Source: an uncultured Clostridia bacterium (GTDB taxonomy: Bacteria > Bacillota > Clostridia > Christensenellales > UBA1242). From it: a DNA stretch of 64,000 nt. The notes under the pieces were generated by a model that saw only the letters and a program-made list of their open reading frames with translations, was not told the DNA's origin and did no database searches. The translations under genes were made by a program, and so were the position numbers. Position 1 is the stretch's first letter. Every line of letters starts with the position of its first letter. The stretch spans positions 1-64,000 of the forward strand of contig CAKVHT010000001.1 of assembly GCA_934754375.1 (NCBI GenBank), read 5' to 3'. Below are positions 52,112 to 59,864 of this stretch, one piece after another.

Positions 52112-53188
52112 TTATGGTTTCTCAGACATTGGGCGCATATATGAAGCATAATCTTTGTAGCGCACATGTGCTTTATATGCTTCAATTGATTCATCTGGTA
52201 CATATATTTTTGTGTTGGCACGCATATTGGCAGGGCCAAAAGGTTGATAATCGGCCGTTGGTGGAGTTGAACTTTCCAACACTATTGTGTTCAAAAAGTT
52301 GTCTTCTGCTTTTTGGCTGATAGGACAACCAAAAGCATAAGTGCCAATGTGCTGTATTGTTGCTGGCAAAAGGATAGACTTTACGCAACCATAATAAATA
52401 AAGCCGTAAGGGATTTTTGTTAGGCAACTTGGAAAGGTTAAATCACATTCAGTTGCAATCATACATTGAAACATGCATCTTGGGTATTCAGTGAGTGTGC
52501 ATTCGGACAAATCTATGTTTTTGATATAATATCGTTCGGTTGAATTGTTGTAACCAAATGCATAATCTTTCATGACCGTGACAGATGATGGAATTTTAAT
52601 TATGTCTGTGTAAATTGCGCCACCAAACCCGCCAGTGCCAATTTCTTGAATACAGGAAGGAATGTTGGACATGTCTAGATTAGCGGTTGACAAAAATGCC
52701 CAATCTCCAATTTTTGTGCAGTTTTGCATTTCTTCAAAATTCAAAATATCAATATTTGAGCAGTGGTCAAAAGCATGCGCACCGATTTCTTGCAACTCGT
52801 TGTTTAAGGTCAAATTGATATGGCTTGGATTGTATGCCATGTAATAAGGCCGTAATTTCAACGTGCCTGTAGGCACAGAATAATCAAGCACGTCTGCTTT
52901 GGATGGGGTGTAATAATTGTTGTGTAAAATTTCATAAGTCTCTGCGTCCATGATTTCAAGCGCACCAGTTTTTAAACTGTTGTCTCCAGCATAAAAAGTT
53001 TTGCCTTTTAATACATCACTGGTTGTGGCTGTTGCTTCAGTCATGTCCAAAATTGGAATACTATTTATGCCTGCAGTTATCTCTGCTGGGCTTGGATTTG
53101 TGTGGGCAATGGTAACTGTTCCGCCTTTGTTTGTTATGGCGGTTTTTTGTGTTAAAAGTTCTTGTTTTAATTGGTTAAGGCTATTCAT
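52112..53188 (-). CDS. BspA-type leucine-rich repeat protein with phage-tail-like N-terminus
   Basis: 358 residues, no signal peptide. The N-terminal ~90 residues (LKQELLTQKTAITNKGGTV, then SPAEITAGINSI, then TATTSDVLKGKTFYAGDNSL) match the style of tail-fibre or baseplate proteins of clostridial phages. From about 115 there are LRR_5/BspA repeats (INLTLNNELQEIGAHAFDHC, ILLPATIQHIGTYAFG), ending with KIYVPDESIEAYKAHVRYKDYA, the usual last repeat. ATG 53188 with AAAGGAG upstream. LRR_5 modules often serve as binding domains. Without export signals, it may be a phage or tailocin remnant, or a domesticated fibre. It lies 11 nt after a small coiled-coil gene in the same orientation. Confidence 0.8.
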   Translation of the reverse strand: MNSLNQLKQELLTQKTAITNKGGTVTIAHTNPSPAEITAGINSIPILDMTEATATTSDVLKGKTFYAGDNSLKTGALEIMDAETYEILHNNYYTPSKADVLDYSVPTGTLKLRPYYMAYNPSHINLTLNNELQEIGAHAFDHCSNIDILNFEEMQNCTKIGDWAFLSTANLDMSNIPSCIQEIGTGGFGGAIYTDIIKIPSSVTVMKDYAFGYNNSTERYYIKNIDLSECTLTEYPRCMFQCMIATECDLTFPSCLTKIPYGFIYYGCVKSILLPATIQHIGTYAFGCPISQKAEDNFLNTIVLESSTPPTADYQPFGPANMRANTKIYVPDESIEAYKAHVRYKDYASYMRPMSEKP

Positions 53189-53199
53189 ATTTTCTCCTT

Positions 53200-53367
53200 T
53201 TATTCGTATTCGCCTGAAATTATGCTTGAGATGTCTGCATCAAGCAAATACCCACCTTTCAAAATAAAATCTAACTCATTCTGCACTTGCAAGATTTCAA
53301 AATATTTTTCTATTTTTCGTTCTAACTCTGCAATTCGGTTTAAAGCCAGTTCAAGATTTTCGTCCAT
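53200..53367 (-). CDS. Small coiled-coil protein upstream of the BspA-type gene
   Basis: 55 residues, start MDENLELALNRIAELERKIE, then EKYFEILQVQNELDFILKGGY, ending ISSIISGEYE. The first half has a heptad-like Leu/Ile pattern and should be a coiled coil. ATG 53367 has GGAGAA 5 nt upstream; stop at 53200-53202. The gene is separated by 11 nt from the downstream start. Small coiled-coil genes beside tail-fibre genes are common in phage modules (XkdX-like position); no firm family. Confidence 0.7.
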   Translation of the reverse strand: MDENLELALNRIAELERKIEKYFEILQVQNELDFILKGGYLLDADISSIISGEYE

Positions 53368-53404
53368 AATTTCTCCTTATATTTTTAAAAAAATTAACAT
53401 TTTA

Positions 53405-53432
53405 AAATTAAAATTAATCACAAACATGTCAA
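53405..53432 (-). promoter_or_regulatory. Promoter of the phage-tail-like cassette
   Basis: On the minus strand a perfect TTGACA (53427-53432) with a weak TAATTT -10 (53405-53410), spacer 16. Confidence 0.45.
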
Positions 53433-53510
53433 AATGTTGTGTGTTTAACTGCTTTTTAAGGCTAATTGTATGTCAAAAATGGCTTAAAACTGAAAAACTG
53501 GCAAAAATAT

Positions 53511-53539
53511 TTGCAAAAATAATAAAGTTTAATTATAAT
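53511..53539 (+). promoter_or_regulatory. Promoter of the 53558 membrane-protein operon
   Basis: TTGCAA at 53511-53516, 17-nt spacer, TATAAT at 53534-53539. Confidence 0.7.
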
Positions 53540-53557
53540 TAAATTAGGAGAATTAGT

Positions 53558-54118
53558 ATGTCTAAAAATTTAAAACTTTCTTATGTTTTGACCTTTGTGC
53601 TTTGTGCAATAAGTTTGGCATGGACAACTTTAATGAGCTTTTTTAATGGCGTTGGTGTGAATTTTGTTGCAATGTTTGCAATTGTGGCTGCACTTTTAGT
53701 TATCATTTTAGTTGATGAAAAAACTCGTAAAAGAATTATGGATTTGTTCATAGTTTCAGTTGTGTTTTTGGCTTTGGAAAGTGTAATGTATTTTGCACTT
53801 GAACTTGGCACTCCAACATTGGAACTTGTACAAGGTATGCACATCTATCAAAATATTATTTCTGTTTTGGCTTTCTTGTTTTTGGGCTATGCAATATTTA
53901 GATTGGTTTGCGAAATCAAAGATAAAAAGATTGCATTTATAGAAGTTATGTTGGGCAACCAAAAAATGCAAAAAAAGGAACGTCAATCAAAAGAACTTGA
54001 TAACGGTAGCCTTGATGACAAACCTAAAAAAGCAGAACTTGAAACACTTGACGATGACGAAGAAGAACAAGTTATCGAAATCAAAACTGAAGATAACTCT
54101 GAATCAAGTGAAGAATAA
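53558..54118 (+). CDS. Four-TM membrane protein with acidic tail
   Basis: 186 residues: four membrane segments (about 8-30, 34-52, 60-82, 95-115), then a mixed-charge tail from about 125 that becomes strongly acidic (LETLDDDEEEQVIEIKTEDN). No family recognised. ATG 53558 with AGGAG upstream. The next gene, an anchored beta-helix-type protein, starts 34 nt later with no terminator between, so the two are probably co-transcribed. Confidence 0.75.
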   Translation: MSKNLKLSYVLTFVLCAISLAWTTLMSFFNGVGVNFVAMFAIVAALLVIILVDEKTRKRIMDLFIVSVVFLALESVMYFALELGTPTLELVQGMHIYQNIISVLAFLFLGYAIFRLVCEIKDKKIAFIEVMLGNQKMQKKERQSKELDNGSLDDKPKKAELETLDDDEEEQVIEIKTEDNSESSEE

Positions 54119-54151
54119 AAAGAATAAAATTTAGTTTTTTATAGGGGAATT

Positions 54152-55732
54152 ATGGGGAAAGTCTCTAATCAAAAACACACATGTTTACGCACAACACTAA
54201 ACATAAGTTTAGTCCTTGTTTGTGTGGTTAGTTGTTGTTTGTCTTTGTTGGGGGCTTTTTTGTATATCTCAAAAGATAGTGTTACCATTTCATCAAATGG
54301 AACAAATATCACTTTTAAACTAATCCAAAATGTATCGCTGGAAGACAATTCTATTGAAAAATTATCGCAAAAACTTGAAATAACTTCATCAAATGGGCAA
54401 ACTGGGGAATTAGGATCAACAGTCAAAGTGGCGGCTAATAGTATTTTGTTTGACTATTCAATTGATGAAAAAAAGTATTATTTTGAAGCAATTAACAAGA
54501 CTTTAAAACAAACAGATAGCGAAAATTATGCAACTATTGCTGGTGATTTGACAATCTATGGGGCAAACACTTTGGCAACATTTAGGGATAATGTAAATTC
54601 AGGTGTGAAATACGACAAAGTGTATTTATCAAATGATGTTGACTTAAACAACGCAAATTTTGGTTGTATAGGTTATGAAAGGAACAATACATTTTCAGGC
54701 ACATTTTATGGACAAGGACACACTATAAAAAACTTCTCTATTGTTAAAAACAACGGCAATTTCCATTCTGGTACAGGATTTTTTGGATATATTGAAAACA
54801 GTGCAAGAATTAATGGTTTGAATTTAGAAAATGTGACAATGAAACTTGATAACTCATGGAACAACAGTCGTGGATGTGGTATTGGTATTTTAGTAGGGCA
54901 TCATGGATATTTTGATGAAGACACATATTATCATAACCCAGTTAGCAGTTCATTGTCCATAACAAATTGTTCGGTTAAAAATGCTAATATAAACATACCA
55001 AACGGTTTGAGTGCAGGGTATAAAAGTGGTTGGAGTACTACATATTGGTCTGGCAGTCTGGGAATAGGCGGCTTGATTGGTTCATCAAAAGCTTCAGTAT
55101 ATATCAATAGTTGCTATGTAGATTGCGATATTTCAATTGGTGGTATTTTGGGCACATCTTACTATACTGATGCTTTGCATGGTGTTGGTGGCATTATGGG
55201 TGCACGTATAGGAGGGCTTTATTCAAGTCCAGCCAGAGGCTCAATTACAATTAATGATTCTTTATACACTGGTGCTATAAGTTTGGCCGGAGGATACACC
55301 CCTGGAGCAGGCGGAATTTTGGGTATCGCTAACTGTTTGGCAAGTAGCAATTACGGGGCATATACAGTATCGTTGTATAACAATTTCGTTGATATGACAA
55401 CTTCTGGAAATTTTGGGGCAAAGCACCCAATTTGTTCAGGTAATAGAGTTACGGTTAGTGGCGGTGTTTCAGCACTTGACTTTAACTATGGCACAGATTA
55501 TTCAAATAAAGGTGTAAGCCCTGAGTGCAAACCTTATGCTTACGTTGAAATGATAAATAATTATTTTGGTTTTATAACTCATTCAAAACCTAGCAATGTA
55601 AAATCAATGTTTCCAATGTATTATGATTCTTCAATTAGCGAGGCAGATAGAAATTACTCAAATTCAAAATATTATGTTAAACATCAGTATGATAATAGAG
55701 TTGCCCAAATCCCAACTTTATATGAAGAATAA
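54152..55732 (+). CDS. Anchored surface protein with GLUG-like beta-helix repeats (paralogue A)
   Basis: 526 residues. One N-terminal TM (about 16-39) acts as signal-anchor. A juxtamembrane domain (about 42-130) has VTISSNGTNITFKL, VSLEDNSIEKLSQKLEI, GELGSTVKVAANSILFDY and KKYYFEAI. From about 140 the sequence has GLUG/parallel-beta-helix character: YLSNDVDLNNANF, FSGTFYGQGHTIKNFSI, GTGFFGYI, INGLNLENV and repeated IGGLIGSS/VGGIMGA turns. ATG 54152 with AGGGGAA upstream. The juxtamembrane domain is shared with the gene at 59865-61469. Likely an extracellular adhesin-type protein. Confidence 0.8.
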   Translation: MGKVSNQKHTCLRTTLNISLVLVCVVSCCLSLLGAFLYISKDSVTISSNGTNITFKLIQNVSLEDNSIEKLSQKLEITSSNGQTGELGSTVKVAANSILFDYSIDEKKYYFEAINKTLKQTDSENYATIAGDLTIYGANTLATFRDNVNSGVKYDKVYLSNDVDLNNANFGCIGYERNNTFSGTFYGQGHTIKNFSIVKNNGNFHSGTGFFGYIENSARINGLNLENVTMKLDNSWNNSRGCGIGILVGHHGYFDEDTYYHNPVSSSLSITNCSVKNANINIPNGLSAGYKSGWSTTYWSGSLGIGGLIGSSKASVYINSCYVDCDISIGGILGTSYYTDALHGVGGIMGARIGGLYSSPARGSITINDSLYTGAISLAGGYTPGAGGILGIANCLASSNYGAYTVSLYNNFVDMTTSGNFGAKHPICSGNRVTVSGGVSALDFNYGTDYSNKGVSPECKPYAYVEMINNYFGFITHSKPSNVKSMFPMYYDSSISEADRNYSNSKYYVKHQYDNRVAQIPTLYEE

Positions 55733-55734
55733 AA

Positions 55735-55783
55735 TAAAACTCAAGTGATGAAATTCAAAAATTTCCGTTGCTTGAGTTTTTGT
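55735..55783 (+). terminator. Terminator of the 53558-55732 operon
   Basis: AAACTCAAG pairs with CTTGAGTTT across a 23-nt loop, followed by T's. Confidence 0.7.
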
Positions 55784-55797
55784 TTGTGATTAACAAC

Positions 55798-55834
55798 AAA
55801 CCAATTTATGATCGGAAGAGAAATAAATTGGTTT
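55798..55834. repeat. 12-bp perfect inverted repeat with 13-nt loop
   Basis: AAACCAATTTAT (55798-55809) pairs perfectly with ATAAATTGGTTT (55823-55834). The loop is GATCGGAAGAGAA. No T run follows. The rest of 55835-55972 shows no gene. Confidence 0.85.
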
Positions 55835-55972
55835 ATTGTAAACGGCTTGGTAATTTGCAAAAAAATCAATAATTAACAAAAGATACCGTTCAATAGACAT
55901 TCGCATTTTCAAATCATGGCAGTGACACGTAAATCTAAATTATAAATTTAGTGAAATTTTTTTGTTTTTGTG

Positions 55973-56001
55973 TTGACAAGAATTTTTGTTTGTGTTACTA
56001 T
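55973..56001 (+). promoter_or_regulatory. Promoter of rpmG-secE-nusG
   Basis: TTGACA at 55973-55978, 17-nt spacer, TACTAT at 55996-56001 preceded by TGT (extended -10). Confidence 0.88.
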
Positions 56002-56007
56002 ATAGTT

Positions 56008-56029
56008 ACACCAAGGCAGGTGTTTTTTT
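56008..56029 (+). terminator. Attenuator-like hairpin at the 5' end of the rpmG leader
   Basis: ACACC (56008-56012), loop AAGGCA, GGTGT (56019-56023), then T6. It starts at the predicted transcription start, about 107 nt before rpmG. A short terminator in this position could attenuate the operon or act as a 5' stability hairpin. Confidence 0.5.
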
Positions 56030-56114
56030 AACGGGAATGGCAAAGTTGAAAAGGCATCCATTAAAAATTAATGCAATTTATAAAAAGTTGTGTGATAAAT
56101 AAAAGGAGATAACC

Positions 56115-56285
56115 ATGGCAAAAAAAGCAAAAAGCAAAAGGGAAAAAATCATTTTAGAGTGCACAGAATGCAAAAACCGTAACTACAACACTACTAAAAA
56201 CAAAGCTAATGACCCTGACAGATTGGAACTTAAAAAATTCTGTCCAACTTGCAGAAAAGAAACTGCTCATAAAGAAACAAAATAG
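56115..56285 (+). CDS. rpmG: 50S ribosomal protein L33
   Basis: 56 residues, start MAKKAKSKREKIILECTECK. Cys pairs CTEC and CPTC show the zinc-binding (C+) form of L33. ATG 56115 with AAAGGAG 9 nt upstream. The place directly ahead of secE and nusG is the conserved Firmicute arrangement. The rpmG stop and the secE ribosome site share TAGGAG, so the genes are tightly linked. Confidence 0.95.
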   Translation: MAKKAKSKREKIILECTECKNRNYNTTKNKANDPDRLELKKFCPTCRKETAHKETK

Positions 56286-56293
56286 GAGATGTT

Positions 56294-56590
56294 ATGGCTG
56301 AAAATATTAACAATCAAGTTGAAACAAAAGAAATAGAAAACAAATCCAATGGTAAGGTTGTTGAAGTAAAAGCTAAAAAGACAAAGCAAAAAAAGGAAAA
56401 GAACAAAAAACCTAGCAAAATCGCTAAATCTTTAAAAGATACAGGTGCTGAACTTAAAAAAGTTACCTGGCCAAAATTTAAAGACGTTGTTAAACAAACC
56501 GGTGTTGTGTTGGCTGTTGTTATTGTTTTTGCCCTTGTCTTGTTCGGGCTTGATAGGCTTTGCTCTTGGCTTGTTGGTCTTTTGTTTTAG
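56294..56590 (+). CDS. secE: Preprotein translocase subunit SecE
   Basis: 98 residues. A Lys-rich N-terminal extension (about 1-45), then the conserved amphipathic ELKKVTWPKFKDVVKQT (about 53-69) and one membrane helix (about 70-95). SecE clamps SecY in the SecYEG channel. ATG 56294 with AGGAG upstream, 8 nt after the rpmG stop. The basic extension is longer than in Bacillus SecE (about 60 aa). Confidence 0.95.
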   Translation: MAENINNQVETKEIENKSNGKVVEVKAKKTKQKKEKNKKPSKIAKSLKDTGAELKKVTWPKFKDVVKQTGVVLAVVIVFALVLFGLDRLCSWLVGLLF

Positions 56591-56604
56591 TAAAGGAGTA
56601 AAGT

Positions 56605-57165
56605 ATGGCTATTGTAGATAATAACATTGATAAAGAACCTAAGTGGTATGTGCTTCACGTGTTTTCAGGATATGAAAATATTGCAAAGCAAAATTTGGAA
56701 ATAACCATTGATAAGTATGATTTGCACAATCGTATTTTCCAAATCGTTATCCCTATGGAAGACGAATTGGTTGAAAAACGTGGCAAAAAAGTGCTTGTTC
56801 CTAAAAAGACCATGCCAGGCTACATCTTGGTTAAAATGATTTATGGCGATGATATTTGGCATGCTGTTACTCGTACACAATATATCACAGGTTTTGTTGG
56901 GCCAAAAGGCAGACCAATTTGTATAACCGATGACGAAGCAAGACGTATGGGTGTTGACGGCACAAGTATGCACGAAGCAAAAATGGATTTGGACGTTAAA
57001 GTTGGCGATATGGTTGAAATCATTGAAGGCTCACTTGCAAGTTTTGTTGGTGTGGTTAAATCTGTTGATAAAGAAAACCAAAAAGTTACAGCCAGTGTTG
57101 AAATGTTTGGTCGTCAAAGCGATGTTGAATTATCATTTGCTCAAATCAGAGTAAGCAACAATTAA
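56605..57165 (+). CDS. nusG: Transcription termination/antitermination factor NusG
   Basis: 186 residues. NGN domain with KWYVLHVFSGYENIAKQNLE and MPGYILVKM; GFVGPKGRP; KOW domain from about 130 (VGDMVEIIEGSLASFVGVV). It binds the RNA polymerase clamp, and in Firmicutes it can drive pausing. ATG 56605 with AAAGGAG upstream, 14 nt after secE. Confidence 0.97.
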   Translation: MAIVDNNIDKEPKWYVLHVFSGYENIAKQNLEITIDKYDLHNRIFQIVIPMEDELVEKRGKKVLVPKKTMPGYILVKMIYGDDIWHAVTRTQYITGFVGPKGRPICITDDEARRMGVDGTSMHEAKMDLDVKVGDMVEIIEGSLASFVGVVKSVDKENQKVTASVEMFGRQSDVELSFAQIRVSNN

Positions 57166-57182
57166 TTTATAGGAAACTAATC

Positions 57183-57237
57183 AGCCTTTAAAGAGAGAGG
57201 CTTTCGTGGGAGAGTACAGTCGAACTCATTAACCACG
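57183..57237 (+). promoter_or_regulatory. rplK-rplA leader, probable L1-binding site
   Basis: AGCCT/AGGCT hairpin (57183-57202), then CGTGG (57205-57209) pairing with CCACG (57233-57237) around an inner GAGT/ACTC helix with an asymmetric loop. This resembles the 23S rRNA site of L1, which represses rplKA translation in many bacteria. Role inferred; ribosome site AAAGGAG follows. Confidence 0.55.
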
Positions 57238-57266
57238 CCACATATTAAAAAAGGAGAATAATAGAG

Positions 57267-57707
57267 ATGGCAAAAAAAGTTAAAGCAGTTGTTAATATTC
57301 AACTTCCTGCAACAAAAGCTACTCCAGCACCACCTGTTGGTTCAGTGCTTGGTCCACACGGTATTAACATTGCAGGTTTTGTTAAAGAATTTAACGACAA
57401 AACACAAAGCATGGTTGGCTTTACAGTTCCATGTGTTATCACTATCTACGAAGATAGAAGTTTCACATTCGTTCTCAAACAACCACCAGCAGCCGATTTA
57501 ATCATGAAGGAAGCTGGAATTGAAAAGGGTAGCGATAAAGCCCCTAAAAACAAAGTTGGTAAAATCACAGTCGAACAACTTAAGAAAATTGCAGAAACAA
57601 AAATGAGCGACCTTAATGCTTCTAGCATTGAATCAGCAATGAGCATGATTGCAGGTTCATGCCGCAGCATGGGCGTAACAGTGGAGGGCTTGAATGGCAA
57701 CAAGTAA
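57267..57707 (+). CDS. rplK: 50S ribosomal protein L11
   Basis: 146 residues. Family-typical KVKAVVNIQLPATKATPAPP, GSVLGPHGINIAGFVKEFN and the C-terminal rRNA-binding half (GKITVEQLKKIAETKM, GSCRSMGVTVEG). It forms the GTPase-associated centre and the thiostrepton site. rplA starts before its end (14-nt overlap), so the two are translationally coupled. Confidence 0.98.
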   Translation: MAKKVKAVVNIQLPATKATPAPPVGSVLGPHGINIAGFVKEFNDKTQSMVGFTVPCVITIYEDRSFTFVLKQPPAADLIMKEAGIEKGSDKAPKNKVGKITVEQLKKIAETKMSDLNASSIESAMSMIAGSCRSMGVTVEGLNGNK

Positions 57708-58380
57708 GAATTATAAAGAATCTCTTAAACTTATTGACAAGTCAAAAGCTTATGCTCCAAAAGAAGCAATGGAAACCGTTGTTGCAACAAGCAAAGCAAA
57801 ATTTGACGAAACAGTTGAACTTCACGTAAAACTTGGCGTTGATGGCCGTAATGCTGATCAACAAGTTCGTGGCGTTTGCGTATTGCCAGAAGGTACTGGT
57901 AAAACTGTACGTGTTTTGGTTATCACACGTGGCGATAAAGCTGAAGAAGCTCGCAAGGCTGGTGCAGATATCGTTGGCGATGATGACGTTATCGCAAAAA
58001 TCATGGGTGGTTGGTTAGACTTTGATGTCTGCATCACAACACCTGATATGATGGGTGCAATTGGTCGTTGTGCTCGTATCCTTGGACCTAAAGGCTTGAT
58101 GCCAAATCCAAAGAGCGGTACAGTTACTATGGACGTTACAAAAGCTATCAACGATGTTAAAGCTGGTAAAGTTGAATATCGTCTTGATAAACAAAACATC
58201 ATTCACGTTCGTATTGGTAAAGTTAGCTTCGGTGCTGAAAAATTACTTAACAACTTAACAACTGTTATGGATGCTATTGTAAAAGCAAAACCAGCAGCTG
58301 CAAAAGGTGTTTATTTGAAATCAGTTTACGTTGCTACAACAATGGGACCAAGTGTTAAACTTGCTTACGATGCTAAATAA
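57694..58380 (+). CDS. rplA: 50S ribosomal protein L1
   Basis: 228 residues, normal. MPNPKSGTVTMDV and GKVEYRLDKQNIIHVRIGKVSF are typical. It forms the mobile L1 stalk and likely represses its own mRNA at the leader upstream of rplK. ATG 57694 with GGAGGG upstream. A strong terminator follows; rplJ and rplL, the usual next genes, are absent from the window. Confidence 0.98.
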   Translation: MATSKNYKESLKLIDKSKAYAPKEAMETVVATSKAKFDETVELHVKLGVDGRNADQQVRGVCVLPEGTGKTVRVLVITRGDKAEEARKAGADIVGDDDVIAKIMGGWLDFDVCITTPDMMGAIGRCARILGPKGLMPNPKSGTVTMDVTKAINDVKAGKVEYRLDKQNIIHVRIGKVSFGAEKLLNNLTTVMDAIVKAKPAAAKGVYLKSVYVATTMGPSVKLAYDAK

Positions 58381-58418
58381 TAAGCAAACACTCTTAAGTT
58401 TGAATAAATTTAAATAAA

Positions 58419-58448
58419 TAAAAATCAGTCGTAACGACTGATTTTTTT
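58419..58448 (+). terminator. rplKA terminator
   Basis: AAAAATCAGTCG, loop TAA, CGACTGATTTTTTT. Confidence 0.95.
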
Positions 58449-58609
58449 GTATGTATTAAATGGTTTTTTAATCATTCATCAATGTTTGTACATGAATTTT
58501 TTACAACTTTTATTTTGCCTGTTGAATGTACGTTATGTACATAATATATTGTGCTAACGTCAGCATAAATACACATTATGTATGATTTTTTGTTTACGTT
58601 AATTTTCAA

Positions 58610-58652
58610 GCGAATTTATTTAATTTCACTATCAAATGGTTAAATAATTCGC
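58610..58652. repeat. 13-bp inverted repeat with a single bulge
   Basis: GCGAATTTATTTAA (58610-58623) pairs with TTAAATAATTCGC (58640-58652). It lies just past the end of the minus-strand ygjV-like gene and may act as its 3' hairpin, but no T run follows. 58449-58609 holds only short palindromes and no gene. Confidence 0.65.
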
Positions 58653-58666
58653 AGACATTATTTGTT

Positions 58667-59206
58667 TTATTTAGGTTGTTCTTCAACCATCTGTTTTTTA
58701 AATTTAACATTTTGGATTATGCCAATAAATGAGATAATTATTAATATGCCTTGCAATATTGCGCCTATCAATGATTTGTTTGGTATTACAAGCATATAAA
58801 TCAAATTTAAAATGTTTCTAAAAAATGCACCAGATTTAACAATGACAACGTTTTTGAAACATGAGCAAATCAAAGATGTGGCCATTGCAACCATTGGCAG
58901 GATTGACACCCAACTTTGCCAACTCAAAGCGCAACATATTATTACAAGAGCAACAGAAAGCAGGGTTACTAGCAGTTTAAAATTTTCTTTGTGGTAATGT
59001 TCAAGCAAAAATATAGCAATCAAGTATATTGAATCAACAATAAAAACCCATGCGCCAGAATTTGCTTGTAGCAAAAAATAATGCAAAGCAAATGTGATGT
59101 CGGAAACACATAAAAATATCAATAAGTGTGTTTTCTTTTTGCTTAACATAGACATAACAAACAGTATGTCGGATATTGTTACTATGATTTGAGATGCAAG
59201 TTTCAT
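58667..59206 (-). CDS. YgjV-like inner membrane protein
   Basis: 179 residues. Start ATG 59206 with AGGGAAAG upstream (a longer frame to 59257 has no site). Five or six membrane segments with charged KKKTH after the first, HYFLLQANSGAWVFIVDSIY in the middle and FKNVVIVKSGAFFRNILNLI later; this pattern fits the YgjV (Imp-YgjV) family, whose function is unknown. It lies 80 nt downstream of dut on the same strand and may share its transcript. Confidence 0.65.
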   Translation of the reverse strand: MKLASQIIVTISDILFVMSMLSKKKTHLLIFLCVSDITFALHYFLLQANSGAWVFIVDSIYLIAIFLLEHYHKENFKLLVTLLSVALVIICCALSWQSWVSILPMVAMATSLICSCFKNVVIVKSGAFFRNILNLIYMLVIPNKSLIGAILQGILIIISFIGIIQNVKFKKQMVEEQPK

Positions 59207-59286
59207 GTTTTTCTTTCCCTGCGTTTTTCCATAAAACAAGCCATTGCTAAAAAACAATGACTTAAAATATATTAAATTACTAAGAT

Positions 59287-59718
59287 TTATTGTTTGCCAG
59301 TTGAGCCGATTCCGCCACGGCTAACAGCATCAAGATGTTCAACGGTCACAATCTTGTGCGCTGGTTGGTGAGCAATTATCCTAAATTGGCAAATACGGTC
59401 ATTTTTGTGGATCACTGTGTCACGCATTGCAAGGGCTGGGAACATCCATTGGTCATTGTCACCAGAATAACTTTCATCAATAATGCCCAAACTATTTGCT
59501 TGAAGGATACCGAAATTTTTAAAAGTACTGCTACGTGGGGCAACAAGCGCTTCATAACCAGCGGGCAGTTTTATACCAATACCTAATTTTATTAATTTAA
59601 ATTCTCCAGCTTTAAGTTCAACTTCTTCAGCAGAACGCAAATCATACCAATCGCTTTTGTTTTCAATAAATTTGATAGGTTCAACATCACTAAAATATTT
59701 TACTTTAATTTCTAACAT
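59287..59718 (-). CDS. dut: dUTP diphosphatase, trimeric
   Basis: Hydrolyses dUTP to dUMP and PPi, keeping uracil out of DNA. 143 residues with all five motifs: I SDWYDLRSAEEVELKAGE, II APRSSTFKNFGI, III GIIDESYSGDND, IV RICQFRI and V SRGGIGSTGKQ at the C-terminus. Start ATG 59718 with AAAGGA upstream. Motif III has DES where DxG/DSS is common; otherwise it appears fully active. Confidence 0.95.
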   Translation of the reverse strand: MLEIKVKYFSDVEPIKFIENKSDWYDLRSAEEVELKAGEFKLIKLGIGIKLPAGYEALVAPRSSTFKNFGILQANSLGIIDESYSGDNDQWMFPALAMRDTVIHKNDRICQFRIIAHQPAHKIVTVEHLDAVSRGGIGSTGKQ

Positions 59719-59740
59719 AATTTTTCCTTTTACAACATCA

Positions 59741-59769
59741 ACAATATCACAAAATCAATCAAAAGACAA
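59741..59769 (-). promoter_or_regulatory. Candidate dut promoter
   Basis: On the minus strand TTGTCT (59764-59769), 17-nt spacer, TATTGT (59741-59746). A second TTGACA lies farther upstream with a poorer -10. Confidence 0.4.
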
Positions 59770-59864
59770 CGAAATTGTTATATCTAAAATTTATGTTTGT
59801 CAAAAGCCATACTTATTAATTAAAATGTTTTACAAATCTACTCTTAAATGCTAGGATATTATAA

